64,000 bases of DNA from DAHUYF01 sp035945115. Lineage in GTDB: Bacteria; Pseudomonadota; Alphaproteobacteria; ATCC43930; CGMCC-115725. Both the position numbers and the translations under genes were made by a program. Each line of letters starts with the position of its first letter. The stretch's first letter is position 1. The stretch lies in NCBI GenBank assembly GCA_035945115.1, contig DASZAN010000104.1:3262-67261 (forward strand), given 5' to 3'. Below are positions 9,393 to 17,177 of the stretch, piece by piece. The notes beneath the pieces were generated by a model. It saw only the letters and a list, made by a program, of their open reading frames with translations. It was not told the origin of the DNA and ran no database searches.

Positions 9393-10906
9393 CGATTGGC
9401 ACGGAAAGGCATCACGCTCTCCGCTTGCGGCGCCTCGGTATCGACACGCAACAAGAGGCGGTCGTTTACATGCGGGCGGACTGCCACGTCTGCCGCGCCG
9501 AAGGCTTTAGGGCGCACGCTCGCATCGGGATTTCTCGGGATGGTCACTCGATCATTGCGACACTTCACCATGTCACGAGCGACCTGCTGCGCTCAAACGA
9601 AGCGGGGCTATCAGAGGCTGCTTGGCGCGCACTCGGTGGCGAGGACGGCGATCAGATCTGGGTCGAACATCCTCCGACGCTCGACTCGTTGAGCTACCTA
9701 CGCGCTAAAGTCTATGGGAACGCTCTGGATGAGCCCGCGCTCCATGCGATCATTCGCGATGTCGCGGCCGGCCGATATGCCGACGTGCACCTCGCATCCT
9801 TTATTACGGCCTGTGCCCGCGGCAGCATGTCGAGGGAAGAGATTATCGGGCTTACCCGCGCGATGATCGGTGTCGGGGACCGTCTCGATTGGGGAAGAGC
9901 GCCGATCGTCGACAAGCATTGTGTCGGCGGATTGCCCGGGAACCGCACCTCTCCCATCGTGGTCGCCATAGTCACCGCCTGCGGTCTGACGATGCCGAAG
10001 ACTTCGTCCCGGGCGATCACGTCGCCGGCGGGAACGGCAGATACTATAGAGACTTTGGCGCCGGTCGATCTGGACGTGAGCGCGATGCGCAAGGTCGTTG
10101 AGCGCGAGGGCGGTTGCGTGGTTTGGGGCGGCGCCGTCCGGCTCAGCCCGGCAGACGACATTCTCATTCGTGTCGAACGAGCGCTCGATGTTGATAGTGA
10201 GGGACAGCTCGTGGCCTCGGTCCTTTCCAAGAAGGCCGCCGCGGGGTCGACTCACCTGGTGTTGGACGTGCCTGTCGGCCCGACCGCGAAGGCTCGGACA
10301 GCGAAAGCAGGCAAACTCCTACGCGATCGGCTCCTTGAGGTCGCTCAAGCCTTGGGCATCACCTCGAGGGTCCTCCTGACGGATGGATCGCAGCCAGTTG
10401 GACATGGCATCGGTCCCGCGCTCGAAGCACGCGACGTGCTCTCCGTATTGCGCAACGATGTGGATGCGCCCGCCGATTTGCGTAGTCGCGCGATCTCCCT
10501 GGCTGGCGCGTTGCTCGAGCTTGTTTCGGCTACGCTGCCGGACTGCGGAGAAGACTTGGCGCGAGCTGTGCTGGACGATGGCAGGGCTTGGCGAAAGTTC
10601 CTGGCGATTTGCGAAGCACAGGGTGGTATGCGGACACCGCCGCGGGCGGCGCATACAAGAGTTATTGCCTCGCCATCTGCCGGCCGCGTAACGGCGATCA
10701 ATAACCGGCTACTAGCGCGCGCGGCGAAGCTCGCGGGTGCGCCCGACGCAAAAGCTGCCGGGCTCGAGCTGCACGTTAGAGTTGGAGATGCTGTTAAACG
10801 GGACCAGCCCCTCTTCACCCTCCATGCTGAAAATCACGGCGAGCTGATATACGCGCTCGATTATGTGGTGCCGCGGCCTGAAATCGTCCAAGTCGAACCA
10901 TCATGA
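9389..10906 (+). CDS. Thymidine phosphorylase family protein, AMP phosphorylase-like
   Basis: A 505-residue member of the archaeal-type branch of the nucleoside phosphorylase-II family. It has the all-alpha domain (SREEIIGLTRAMIGVGDRLDW), the phosphate/substrate site DKHCVGGLPGNRTSPIVVAIV, the KTSSRAITSPAGTADTIETL stretch and a C-terminal barrel-sandwich domain. Archaeal AMP phosphorylases convert NMP plus phosphate to base plus ribose-1,5-bisphosphate; bacterial members are usually labelled putative thymidine phosphorylase. Here a Cys replaces the usual Ser in the DKHS motif. The ATG at 9389 overlaps the beta-CASP gene stop (ATGA) and its stop overlaps the PRPP synthetase start. Substrate preference (NMP or nucleoside) cannot be read from sequence alone. 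Confidence 0.87.
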   Translation: MTIGTERHHALRLRRLGIDTQQEAVVYMRADCHVCRAEGFRAHARIGISRDGHSIIATLHHVTSDLLRSNEAGLSEAAWRALGGEDGDQIWVEHPPTLDSLSYLRAKVYGNALDEPALHAIIRDVAAGRYADVHLASFITACARGSMSREEIIGLTRAMIGVGDRLDWGRAPIVDKHCVGGLPGNRTSPIVVAIVTACGLTMPKTSSRAITSPAGTADTIETLAPVDLDVSAMRKVVEREGGCVVWGGAVRLSPADDILIRVERALDVDSEGQLVASVLSKKAAAGSTHLVLDVPVGPTAKARTAKAGKLLRDRLLEVAQALGITSRVLLTDGSQPVGHGIGPALEARDVLSVLRNDVDAPADLRSRAISLAGALLELVSATLPDCGEDLARAVLDDGRAWRKFLAICEAQGGMRTPPRAAHTRVIASPSAGRVTAINNRLLARAAKLAGAPDAKAAGLELHVRVGDAVKRDQPLFTLHAENHGELIYALDYVVPRPEIVQVEPS

Positions 10907-11794
10907 TTCCTGTCATTTTTGCTTTGCCTGGAAACGAAAAGATGGCTCGGTCGCTGACCGAACCGTTGGGCGCGGAGCTAGCTAGGAGCAGGAGAGGTTC
11001 GGCGTTTCCCCGACGGTGACAGCTACGTCCGACTCGATACGCCGATCACCGGCAGAACCGTGATCCTCGTCTCGACGCTGGACCGTCCTGACGATAAGTT
11101 CCTGCCCCTGATCTTTGCAGCGGCGACGGCGCGCGACCTCGGCGCTTCCCATGTCGGCCTGGTCTGCCCATACCTCGCTTATATGCGGCAGGACAAGCGC
11201 TTCCGTCCCGGCGAAGCGATCAGCTCTGTGCATTTCGCCAAGCTACTCAGCGGGGCTGTAGACTGGCTGATCACCGTCGATCCTCATTTGCACAGACGGC
11301 ACTCGCTGGCAGAGATCTTCTCCGTGCCGGCAGTTGCCGTCCATGCAGCTCCCTATCTCGCGGCTTGGATCCGGGAAAATGTGCCGGCTCCAATCCTAAT
11401 CGGGCCGGACAGCGAGAGCGAGCAATGGGTTGCTTCCGTTGCTGCTGACGTAGGCGCGCCTTACGTCGTGCTGGACAAGGTGCGCAAAGGAGATCGAGAC
11501 GTGGAGGTCTCGGTCCCCAATCTCGGGCGGAACGCCGATCGCACCCCGGTGCTCATCGATGACATCATCTCGACCGGCCGGACCATGGTAGGCGCCATTC
11601 GCCATTTTGGTAGGACGGCCCACCGGTCGCCCGTTTGCCTCGGCGTCCATGCTGTATTTAGCGGCGATGCTTATACGGCGCTTCGCAGGGCGGGAGCGGC
11701 AAAGATCGTCACTTGCAACACGATCTCACACGAGTCCAATGCGATCGATATGACGGCGGCGATCGCTCAAGCTGTACGACCGATGTTCAGATAG
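10903..11794 (+). pseudogene. Ribose-phosphate pyrophosphokinase, frameshifted
   Basis: PRPP synthetase homologue (ribose-5-phosphate plus ATP to PRPP). The ATG at 10903 overlaps the phosphorylase stop and encodes MIPVIFALPGNEKMARSL..., but this frame ends at TGA 11017-11019. The rest of the enzyme continues in the +1 frame from about 10982-10994 (EVRRFPDGDSYVRLD...), with PYLAYMRQDKRF, the DPHLHR metal loop, and the PRPP loop VLIDDIISTGRTMVGA, to TAG at 11794. One extra base near 10980-10993 explains the break. An internal GTG at 11060 could yield only a 244-residue product lacking the N-terminal ATP-binding part. It may be a true mutation, a sequencing error or a frameshift site; everything else looks well conserved. 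Confidence 0.75.
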
Positions 11795-11808
11795 CCGCAG
11801 CAAAATGG

Positions 11809-12143
11809 GTGTACGCGTTATATCGCTCCTGCTCTCGGTCCCTGCTCGCACCTTTTGCCTCCCGTTATTTCGTGCTCGGGACGGCCGCAAATCTCCTCTG
11901 GGAATTAGCACAGCTCCCGCTCTACAAGATGTGGGCGACGGCATCGCGGAGAGGTCTCGCTTACGCCCTCATCCACTGTACGGTTTGGTGACGCGGTTAT
12001 CCTTTCCGTGGGGCTGATCTTGGCCTCATGCCACCCGACCCCCCGTACGCAACTGTCGCTCGCGTTCCGAGCGGCATCCGGCATCGGAGTGCTGCATCGA
12101 TCTATCCTCGACATCATCTGCTCACCATCGCCTCGGTACCGGT
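11809..12143 (+). pseudogene. Remnant of a small integral membrane protein
   Basis: The frame starting at GTG 11809 reads ...RYFVLGTAANLLWELAQLPLY... and ALIHCTV, then hits a stop at about 11989-11991. If one T in the ACGGTTTGG stretch (about 11982-11988) is ignored, the sequence continues as GDAVILSVGLILASC, giving the expected second membrane helix. The HCT-x-GD motif and WELAQLPLY resemble a family of roughly 140-residue polytopic membrane proteins of unknown function. The alternative ATG frame at 11805 gives no recognisable protein. The tail overlaps the 3' end of atpG. Like the preceding gene it is broken by a single extra base. Confidence 0.5.
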
Positions 12144-12962
12144 GATCAGGTCCAGGATCTCCGCGGTAATCTCGCTCTGGCGCGCCTGATGCGCCTCCCC
12201 GTCGAGCTGATTCAGCTTCTTCGCCACATTGTCGTGCGCGGACTCCATTGCCGAAAAACGAGCTGCATTCTCGCTCGCAATCGACTCGACGGCCGCCTCG
12301 GCTAGCCGGGCGAAGACGTATTCCGCCATCAACTTTTCGACAAGCACGCGAGGCGGCAGGTTATGGAGAGGCGACTGAAGCGGCGGGCTTGACGCAATTG
12401 ACGGGAGATCAAGTGGGAGGAGTTGATGGCGCTCGATGGTGTGCGACCCTCCCTTACGATAGCGGGCGAACACTATGGCGACGCGGGCGATCTCGCCATT
12501 GGCAATGCTGCGGTAGAGCGCCGATTCGAGATGGCGGATGGTCTGAGGCGTGCCGGACAAGCGGGTCGCCATGGGGCCCGTCCAGACCGCCTGGCGTCCG
12601 CGGTCGACGGCGAGCGCCCCACCGTGGCTGCCCAGCACATAGAACGCGTCACCGGGTGCGAGCGCGGCTTCGGCCGTCTCGATGAGCCGTTCATTGAAGC
12701 AGCCGACGAAACCGTGCTCAGCCGCGCAGAGAATGAGTGCCGAGCGCCCATCAAAACCGCGTGGCTCGGGAACGGGCTGCGGCATCAGGAGCAACGCTGC
12801 GCGGATCGCGCGCATCATTGTCTCGGCGTACTGACGTATACCCGGCAAGGCACGCTGCGCTTCCTGCACGCGGATGGCCGCCAGTGAGCGCATTGCGCCC
12901 ACGATATCGAGCAACTCGCTCATGCTGCTAATATGGCCCTCGATCTCGGCGAGACGCGTCAT
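12114..12962 (-). CDS. atpG: N-ATPase subunit gamma
   Basis: A 282-residue central-stalk subunit and the last gene of the atpDCQRBEFAG operon. The N-terminal helix (MTRLAEIEGHISSMSELLDIVGAMRSLAAIRVQEAQRAL) and C-terminal helix (ENAARFSAMESAHDNVAKKLNQLDGEAHQARQSEITAEILDLITGTEA) form the coiled coil that rotates inside alpha3beta3. The middle is divergent from ordinary F1 gamma, as is usual for N-ATPases. The ATG at 12962 overlaps the atpA stop at 12959 (ATGA). It meets the broken membrane-protein gene tail to tail. Confidence 0.88.
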   Translation of the reverse strand: MTRLAEIEGHISSMSELLDIVGAMRSLAAIRVQEAQRALPGIRQYAETMMRAIRAALLLMPQPVPEPRGFDGRSALILCAAEHGFVGCFNERLIETAEAALAPGDAFYVLGSHGGALAVDRGRQAVWTGPMATRLSGTPQTIRHLESALYRSIANGEIARVAIVFARYRKGGSHTIERHQLLPLDLPSIASSPPLQSPLHNLPPRVLVEKLMAEYVFARLAEAAVESIASENAARFSAMESAHDNVAKKLNQLDGEAHQARQSEITAEILDLITGTEAMVSR

Positions 12963-14506
12963 GCCGCGTTGTCCGGAGGTGAGAGGCTCTGGGTCTCGTC
13001 CGCGCGCGTCATTGCTTCTAGTGTTTTCTTCAGCGCGATCCGCTGCTCGTCCGAAAGGGGTCCTGCTTCGTCGTTAAGCGCCGCAATCTCGGGACAATGC
13101 CCGGCAAGCCAAGGGCCAAGCTTGGCACGGAATGTCTCAATTCGCTGGAGCGGCACATCATCGAGCACGCCCTCAGCCACCGCGAGCAGGAGGGCCACCT
13201 GTTCTCCGAGCGACAGAGGAGCAAACTGCCGCTGAGCAAGCACCCGACGGATGCGCCGCCCGTGTTCGATGACCTTACGTGTTCGCTCGTCCACCATGGT
13301 GCCGAAACGCGTGAACACCTCAAGCTCGAGGAACTGGGCATAGTCGAGCCGCAGGCTCTCGGACAACGCCTTCAGGACGGGCGCCTGGGTTTTGCCGCCA
13401 ACCCTCGACACGCTTTTCCCGACATCAACCGCCGGCTTCTGGTCTTCGTAGAATAGCCTCGGGTCCAGATAGATTTGCCCATCGGTTATCGAGATCAGGT
13501 TGGTGGGGATATAGGCGCTGATGTTACCGGCCTGAGTCTCGGCAATCGGAAGCGCGGTGAGCGAGCCGCCACCGCGCTCCGGCGCAAGCTTCGCTGCCCG
13601 CTCGAGCAGTCGCGAATGTATGTAGAAGATATCGCCGGGATAGGCCTCCCGCCCAGGCGGACGGCGCAGCAACAGCGACACTTGCCGATAAACTGCCGCA
13701 TGTTTGGTCAGATCATCGATGACGAGCAAGACATCACGACCCTGTGTCGTGAAGTGCTCGGCCATGGTGCAGGCCGCGTAGGGCGTCAACCATTGCAGTC
13801 CCGGCGCCGCATCGGCCTCACCGACGACAAAAAGACATCGCTCTGGCGCGCCGTACTGACGCACGGCCTCAATGACGCGGGCGACTGACGATGCCTTTTG
13901 GCCGACGGCTGCGTAGACACAGATCACATCACTGGATCGCTGATTGATCATCGTGTCAACGGCGATTGCCGTCTTTCCTGTCCCGCGATCGCCGATGATG
14001 AGCTCACGCTGGCCGCGGCCCAAAGGGATCATGGCATCGACCACGAGGAGCCCGGTCGCCAGCGGCCTCGACACGAGGGCGCGATCGATGATCGCCGGTG
14101 CAGGCTGCTCGACCGGCGACAACGCTTCCGGCGTAATGGGCTTGTCGCCGTCGACAGGTTGGCCCAGGGCATCGACAACGCGCCCGAGCAGGCGACTTCC
14201 GACAGGGACCCGGGCCACGTCGCCCGTGCCGTGTACAATACTCCCAGAGGCAATTCGATTGCCATTGCCGAGCAGTACGCATCCGATCGTCTCCGCACCC
14301 AGGTCGACCGCAAGCCCGCGCACGCCGCCCTCGAACACAAGCAGCTCGTCAACCCGCGTCTCCGGCAGCCCCCGCACGGTGGCCACTCCATCGCCGATCT
14401 GCACAACCCGGCCAACATGCTCGAGCCTCGGCTCGAGGGCGAGGGTGGCGATCCGTGCTCGACTCCGATGAAGCCAGTCCTGCAAATCGTCAGTGAGCGT
14501 CGCCAT
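12959..14506 (-). CDS. atpA: N-ATPase subunit alpha
   Basis: A 515-residue F1 alpha subunit, structural and non-catalytic. It carries P-loop GDRGTGKTAIAVD, QKASSVARVIEAVRQYGA and the conserved ISITDGQIYLD segment, followed by SRVGGKTQAPVLKALS. The start at ATG 14506 gives MATLTDDLQDWL and a normal N-terminal beta barrel (VGRVVQIGDGVATVRGLP). A longer frame to 14593 lies inside atpF and is not needed. The start overlaps atpF by 17 bases and the stop overlaps atpG by 4. Confidence 0.93.
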   Translation of the reverse strand: MATLTDDLQDWLHRSRARIATLALEPRLEHVGRVVQIGDGVATVRGLPETRVDELLVFEGGVRGLAVDLGAETIGCVLLGNGNRIASGSIVHGTGDVARVPVGSRLLGRVVDALGQPVDGDKPITPEALSPVEQPAPAIIDRALVSRPLATGLLVVDAMIPLGRGQRELIIGDRGTGKTAIAVDTMINQRSSDVICVYAAVGQKASSVARVIEAVRQYGAPERCLFVVGEADAAPGLQWLTPYAACTMAEHFTTQGRDVLLVIDDLTKHAAVYRQVSLLLRRPPGREAYPGDIFYIHSRLLERAAKLAPERGGGSLTALPIAETQAGNISAYIPTNLISITDGQIYLDPRLFYEDQKPAVDVGKSVSRVGGKTQAPVLKALSESLRLDYAQFLELEVFTRFGTMVDERTRKVIEHGRRIRRVLAQRQFAPLSLGEQVALLLAVAEGVLDDVPLQRIETFRAKLGPWLAGHCPEIAALNDEAGPLSDEQRIALKKTLEAMTRADETQSLSPPDNAA

Positions 14507-15245
14507 GGGCGTCCATTTCCGAATGCACAGCAGCGAGCGCGCTCTGCCAGGAGAAACGCAGAATGGCGCTTGGAAAATGCAGCTCCGCGCCATCGACCAG
14601 GCCCGCGTTCACCGCGAACTCGATAGGAATGTCGTTTCCCAATCGCCGGTGAAGCCGATCACGCCAACCGTCGGCAATCGCCGCGGGGAGTGGTGACGAG
14701 GTCAAAACGGCAAGCCTCTCGCCATGCGCGAATTGCCGAATAAGGCCTTGCCGCTCCGTCTCGGGAAGCGCGGCGAGATAGTGCTCGATTCGTTCGATCC
14801 ATGCTTCCGCGCGAAGCGCAAAGGGGACCTCGGTCAGCAGACGACGCGCGACGTCGGCACCGAGATCGAGCGCCAACCGGCGCGCTTCGGCGAGAACGTT
14901 CTCTCGCTCAACGCTGAGCGTCTTACGCCCCTCATCGATCAGCGCTTTGGACTCGCGCTCTACTTGGGCATGTCGCGCCCTGGCCGCTTCCTCCGCCTGT
15001 GTCGCCGCCGATCTGAGTACCGCCTCACGCTCAGTCGCAAGCCCGGCGTGTTCCTTCTCGATTATCGCGAGACGGGCTTTGGCTGCTTCTTCGACGTTCT
15101 TAGCGCGTTCATATTCCCTCTCGACATCGACTCTGCGCGCTTCAATCACTCCCAGAACAGGCTTGTAGAGAAAGCGGTTCAGCAGCCAGACAAGGACTGC
15201 GAAATTGATCGCCTGAAGAGCGAAAGTCGACCAATCGAAATGCAT
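14490..15245 (-). CDS. atpF: N-ATPase subunit b (AtpF, long form)
   Basis: A 251-residue stator subunit. One N-terminal membrane helix (FALQAINFAVLVWLLNRFLY) is followed by a long charged helix (RRVDVEREYERAKNVEEAAKARLAIIEKEHAGLATEREAV...). The C-terminal half (ERIEHYLAALPETERQGLIRQF ... LHRRLGNDIPIEFAVNAGLVDGAELHFPSAI) resembles subunit delta. This fits an operon with no atpH: the long b subunit takes over the delta role. The ATG at 15245 (MHFDWSTF) lies 2 bases after the atpE stop. Confidence 0.9.
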   Translation of the reverse strand: MHFDWSTFALQAINFAVLVWLLNRFLYKPVLGVIEARRVDVEREYERAKNVEEAAKARLAIIEKEHAGLATEREAVLRSAATQAEEAARARHAQVERESKALIDEGRKTLSVERENVLAEARRLALDLGADVARRLLTEVPFALRAEAWIERIEHYLAALPETERQGLIRQFAHGERLAVLTSSPLPAAIADGWRDRLHRRLGNDIPIEFAVNAGLVDGAELHFPSAILRFSWQSALAAVHSEMDAHGDAH

Positions 15246-15247
15246 CG

Positions 15248-15490
15248 TTAGCCTGAGTACGGGTTGGCAAAGAGCAGCAGGAGGGCCACCACGAGGCAAT
15301 AAATCGCCATCGTCTCAATCATCGCGAGGCCGACAAAGAGAGTACGGGAGATCGTGCCCGCCGCTTCCGGTTGACGCGCGATTGCATCCATGGCGGCAGC
15401 GACGGAACGGCCCTCGGCCAGGGCGGGACCGAGCGAGCCGATTGCGACGGCAATCACCGCGCCGATAATGCTCATGAGCTTGGGGTCCAT
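15248..15490 (-). CDS. atpE: N-ATPase subunit c (rotor ring)
   Basis: An 80-residue hairpin of two membrane helices. Helix 1 contains GPALAEGRSVAAAMDAIARQPEA with the polar-loop RQP, and helix 2 contains the ion-binding FVGLAMIETMAIYCLVVALLLL. Besides the usual helix-2 carboxylate (E59, with T60 and Y64, a Na+-type surround) there is a second carboxylate, E26, at the helix-1 position that is Gln in Na+ rings. This double-carboxylate pattern is characteristic of N-ATPase c subunits. Whether the ion is Na+ or H+ is not settled by sequence. Confidence 0.93.
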   Translation of the reverse strand: MDPKLMSIIGAVIAVAIGSLGPALAEGRSVAAAMDAIARQPEAAGTISRTLFVGLAMIETMAIYCLVVALLLLFANPYSG

Positions 15491-15500
15491 AAAACCTCCC

Positions 15501-16169
15501 TCAGGCCTGTTCGACGCTGCCGACGGCGGCGCCTATGAAAACGGTCGCGAGCACTGTGAAGATGTAAGCTTGCACGAGCCCAACCAGGATCTCGAGGACC
15601 ATGAGGGGGATGGGCAAGAAAAGGCCCGCAAGACTGACCACGAGCATCATGACAAATCCTCCGCTCATCACGTTACCAAAGAGCCGCACCATGAGCGAGA
15701 AAGTGCGTGTTACCTCCGAAACGATGTTGAGCGGCAGCATGACGAGTTTTGGTTCGGCGAAGCTGGCCAGATAGCCGAGAGGGCCGCGCGCTCTGACGCC
15801 GAAGTAGTGGACGGATCCAAAAACGATCAGCGCCAGCGCGGCCGGCGTTTCGAGCTTGCCGGTGGGTGCCTCGACACCAGGCAGAACGTCAGAAAGGTTG
15901 CACGCCACCAAAAAAATGAACAGCGTGCCGAGCAGCGGCAAGAACGGCCGCGCGTCCTTACGGGTGACCTCTTCGATCTGTTGTGCAATTCCCGTAACGA
16001 TCACCTCAAGCATGGCTTGGCGCCGATCCGGGTGGAGAGTGAGCCGGCGCGTCATGAGATATGAGGCGAGTGCGAGGGCCAGGATGATGGCCCAGGTCGT
16101 CACAACCGGTCGCGTGATGGCGACCGGTCCGACGTAAAAGAGGACAGCACTCGCGAGAGGCGATTCCAT
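15501..16169 (-). CDS. atpB: N-ATPase subunit a
   Basis: A 222-residue F0 subunit a. It has several membrane helices and the key stator-arginine segment LNIVSEVTRTFSLMVRLFGNVMSGGFVMM, whose Arg faces the c-ring carboxylate. The last helices read LPIPLMVLEILVGLVQAYIFTVLATVFIG, the standard C-terminal signature. A longer upstream frame exists to 16496, but the ATG at 16169 has an AGGACCTCC-like ribosome site and overlaps the atpR stop by one base (TGATG), so I use it. Confidence 0.93.
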   Translation of the reverse strand: MESPLASAVLFYVGPVAITRPVVTTWAIILALALASYLMTRRLTLHPDRRQAMLEVIVTGIAQQIEEVTRKDARPFLPLLGTLFIFLVACNLSDVLPGVEAPTGKLETPAALALIVFGSVHYFGVRARGPLGYLASFAEPKLVMLPLNIVSEVTRTFSLMVRLFGNVMSGGFVMMLVVSLAGLFLPIPLMVLEILVGLVQAYIFTVLATVFIGAAVGSVEQA

Positions 16170-16447
16170 CAGGAGGTCCTCAGCGCGGCGCGCAATGCGA
16201 TCTGTTGCGCCAGAACGAAGCCCAAGAGCGAACCAAGCAGCGGGATGGCGCCGAGCCCCGCTGCAAACCAGAACGGAATCGCGGCCACCGCGAAGCGCGT
16301 CCCGGCGAGCGCCGGTCCGAGCAGCCAGCCTTGTCCAGAAAAAAACGAAGCGACTGCGCATCGCAAGACCGCGAAGTAGACAAGCCCCGCAACGAGCCCC
16401 GAGATAGCCATCGCCAAGGAAAGACCTAGTAGCGCAGCGTTGTTCAT
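16169..16447 (-). CDS. atpR: N-ATPase-specific subunit AtpR
   Basis: A 92-residue membrane protein with three hydrophobic segments (ALLGLSLAMAISGLVAGLVYFAVL, GTRFAVAAIPFWFAAGLGAIPLLG, LLGFVLAQQIAL). Position between atpQ and atpB and size match AtpR, a subunit found only in N-ATPase operons and thought to help assemble or contact the c ring. The ATG overlaps the atpQ stop (ATGA). Assignment rests mostly on gene order and topology. Confidence 0.88.
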   Translation of the reverse strand: MNNAALLGLSLAMAISGLVAGLVYFAVLRCAVASFFSGQGWLLGPALAGTRFAVAAIPFWFAAGLGAIPLLGSLLGFVLAQQIALRAALRTS

Positions 16448-16728
16448 TCGCTAAACATCTTCCTCCAGGCAACCGTGCACCCGAGGACCAGCCCAAGCAC
16501 CATCAAGCTGAGTGTCCAGAAAACCCCCGAGCCGAGTTGGTGATCTAGCCAGTGACCGCCGAAGACTCCGAGCAAAGTCGGCATCACGATGGTCCAGCCG
16601 AATGCGCCGATCATGGCCAGGTTCTGGCCGAGCGACCGCTCGCCTTCCCGCTCCCAAGTGGCGCGCCGCTCGCGCCGCTTGCGGACCGCTTCATCAAGGC
16701 GCTCGGGATGGTCCGGATCTTGCGTCAT
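16444..16728 (-). CDS. atpQ: N-ATPase-specific subunit AtpQ (AtpI/AtpZ-like)
   Basis: A 94-residue protein with a charged N-terminus (MTQDPDHPERLDEAVRKRRERRATWERE) and two helices (NLAMIGAFGWTIVMPTLLGVFGGHWLDHQLG, FWTLSLMVLGLVLGCTVAWR). The G-GxWLDxxLG turn is typical of AtpZ/AtpI family proteins and of AtpQ in N-ATPase operons. The ATG at 16728 overlaps the atpC stop (ATGA). The family is implicated in Mg2+ handling or c-ring assembly; the exact role here is unknown. Confidence 0.88.
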   Translation of the reverse strand: MTQDPDHPERLDEAVRKRRERRATWEREGERSLGQNLAMIGAFGWTIVMPTLLGVFGGHWLDHQLGSGVFWTLSLMVLGLVLGCTVAWRKMFSE

Positions 16729-17177
16729 TGTTCGAGACCATCGTGCGGCATGACACCAGGACCGCCAGGAACAGCTGAAGGACGCTCGGACCTGAGAAAA
16801 CGACAAATCTGTCGAATAGCTGCGAGGTAGAGCCGTTGCGCGTCGGTGCGCGCCGCTTGCTCGTCCTCGAGTCCACGGCGGAATGTGGCGAGGACTTCGC
16901 TTTCGAGGCGGTGGAGATCGTCGTCGTGGACGGCCTCGCGCGTCGCAATCGCGATCGTATTGCCGTCGTGTACCTCGAGCACACCGCTACGGACGGCAAC
17001 ATGATGCTCGGCACCGCGCTGATCGCGCCAGCTCACGACGGAGACTGTCAGGGTTGTCAGGAAATCGGCGTGACCGGGAAGGATGCCAAATGCTCCCGTC
17101 TCATCTTCGGCACGCAGATGAGCCACGTCATCGGCCTCGACGACGACAGCCAGGGGCGTGCTGATGGAAAGCCTCAT
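16725..17177 (-). CDS. atpC: N-ATPase subunit epsilon
   Basis: A 150-residue F1 epsilon subunit. The N-terminal beta sandwich is clear (MRLSISTPLAVVVEADDVAHLRAEDETGAFGILPGHADFLTTL...), with the GxFGILPGHA-type motif, followed by a C-terminal helical region. The start at ATG 17177 overlaps the atpD stop (ATGA). An upstream in-frame extension to 17252 would overlap atpD needlessly. The C-terminal tail is longer and more Arg-rich than usual. Confidence 0.9.
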   Translation of the reverse strand: MRLSISTPLAVVVEADDVAHLRAEDETGAFGILPGHADFLTTLTVSVVSWRDQRGAEHHVAVRSGVLEVHDGNTIAIATREAVHDDDLHRLESEVLATFRRGLEDEQAARTDAQRLYLAAIRQICRFLRSERPSAVPGGPGVMPHDGLEQ

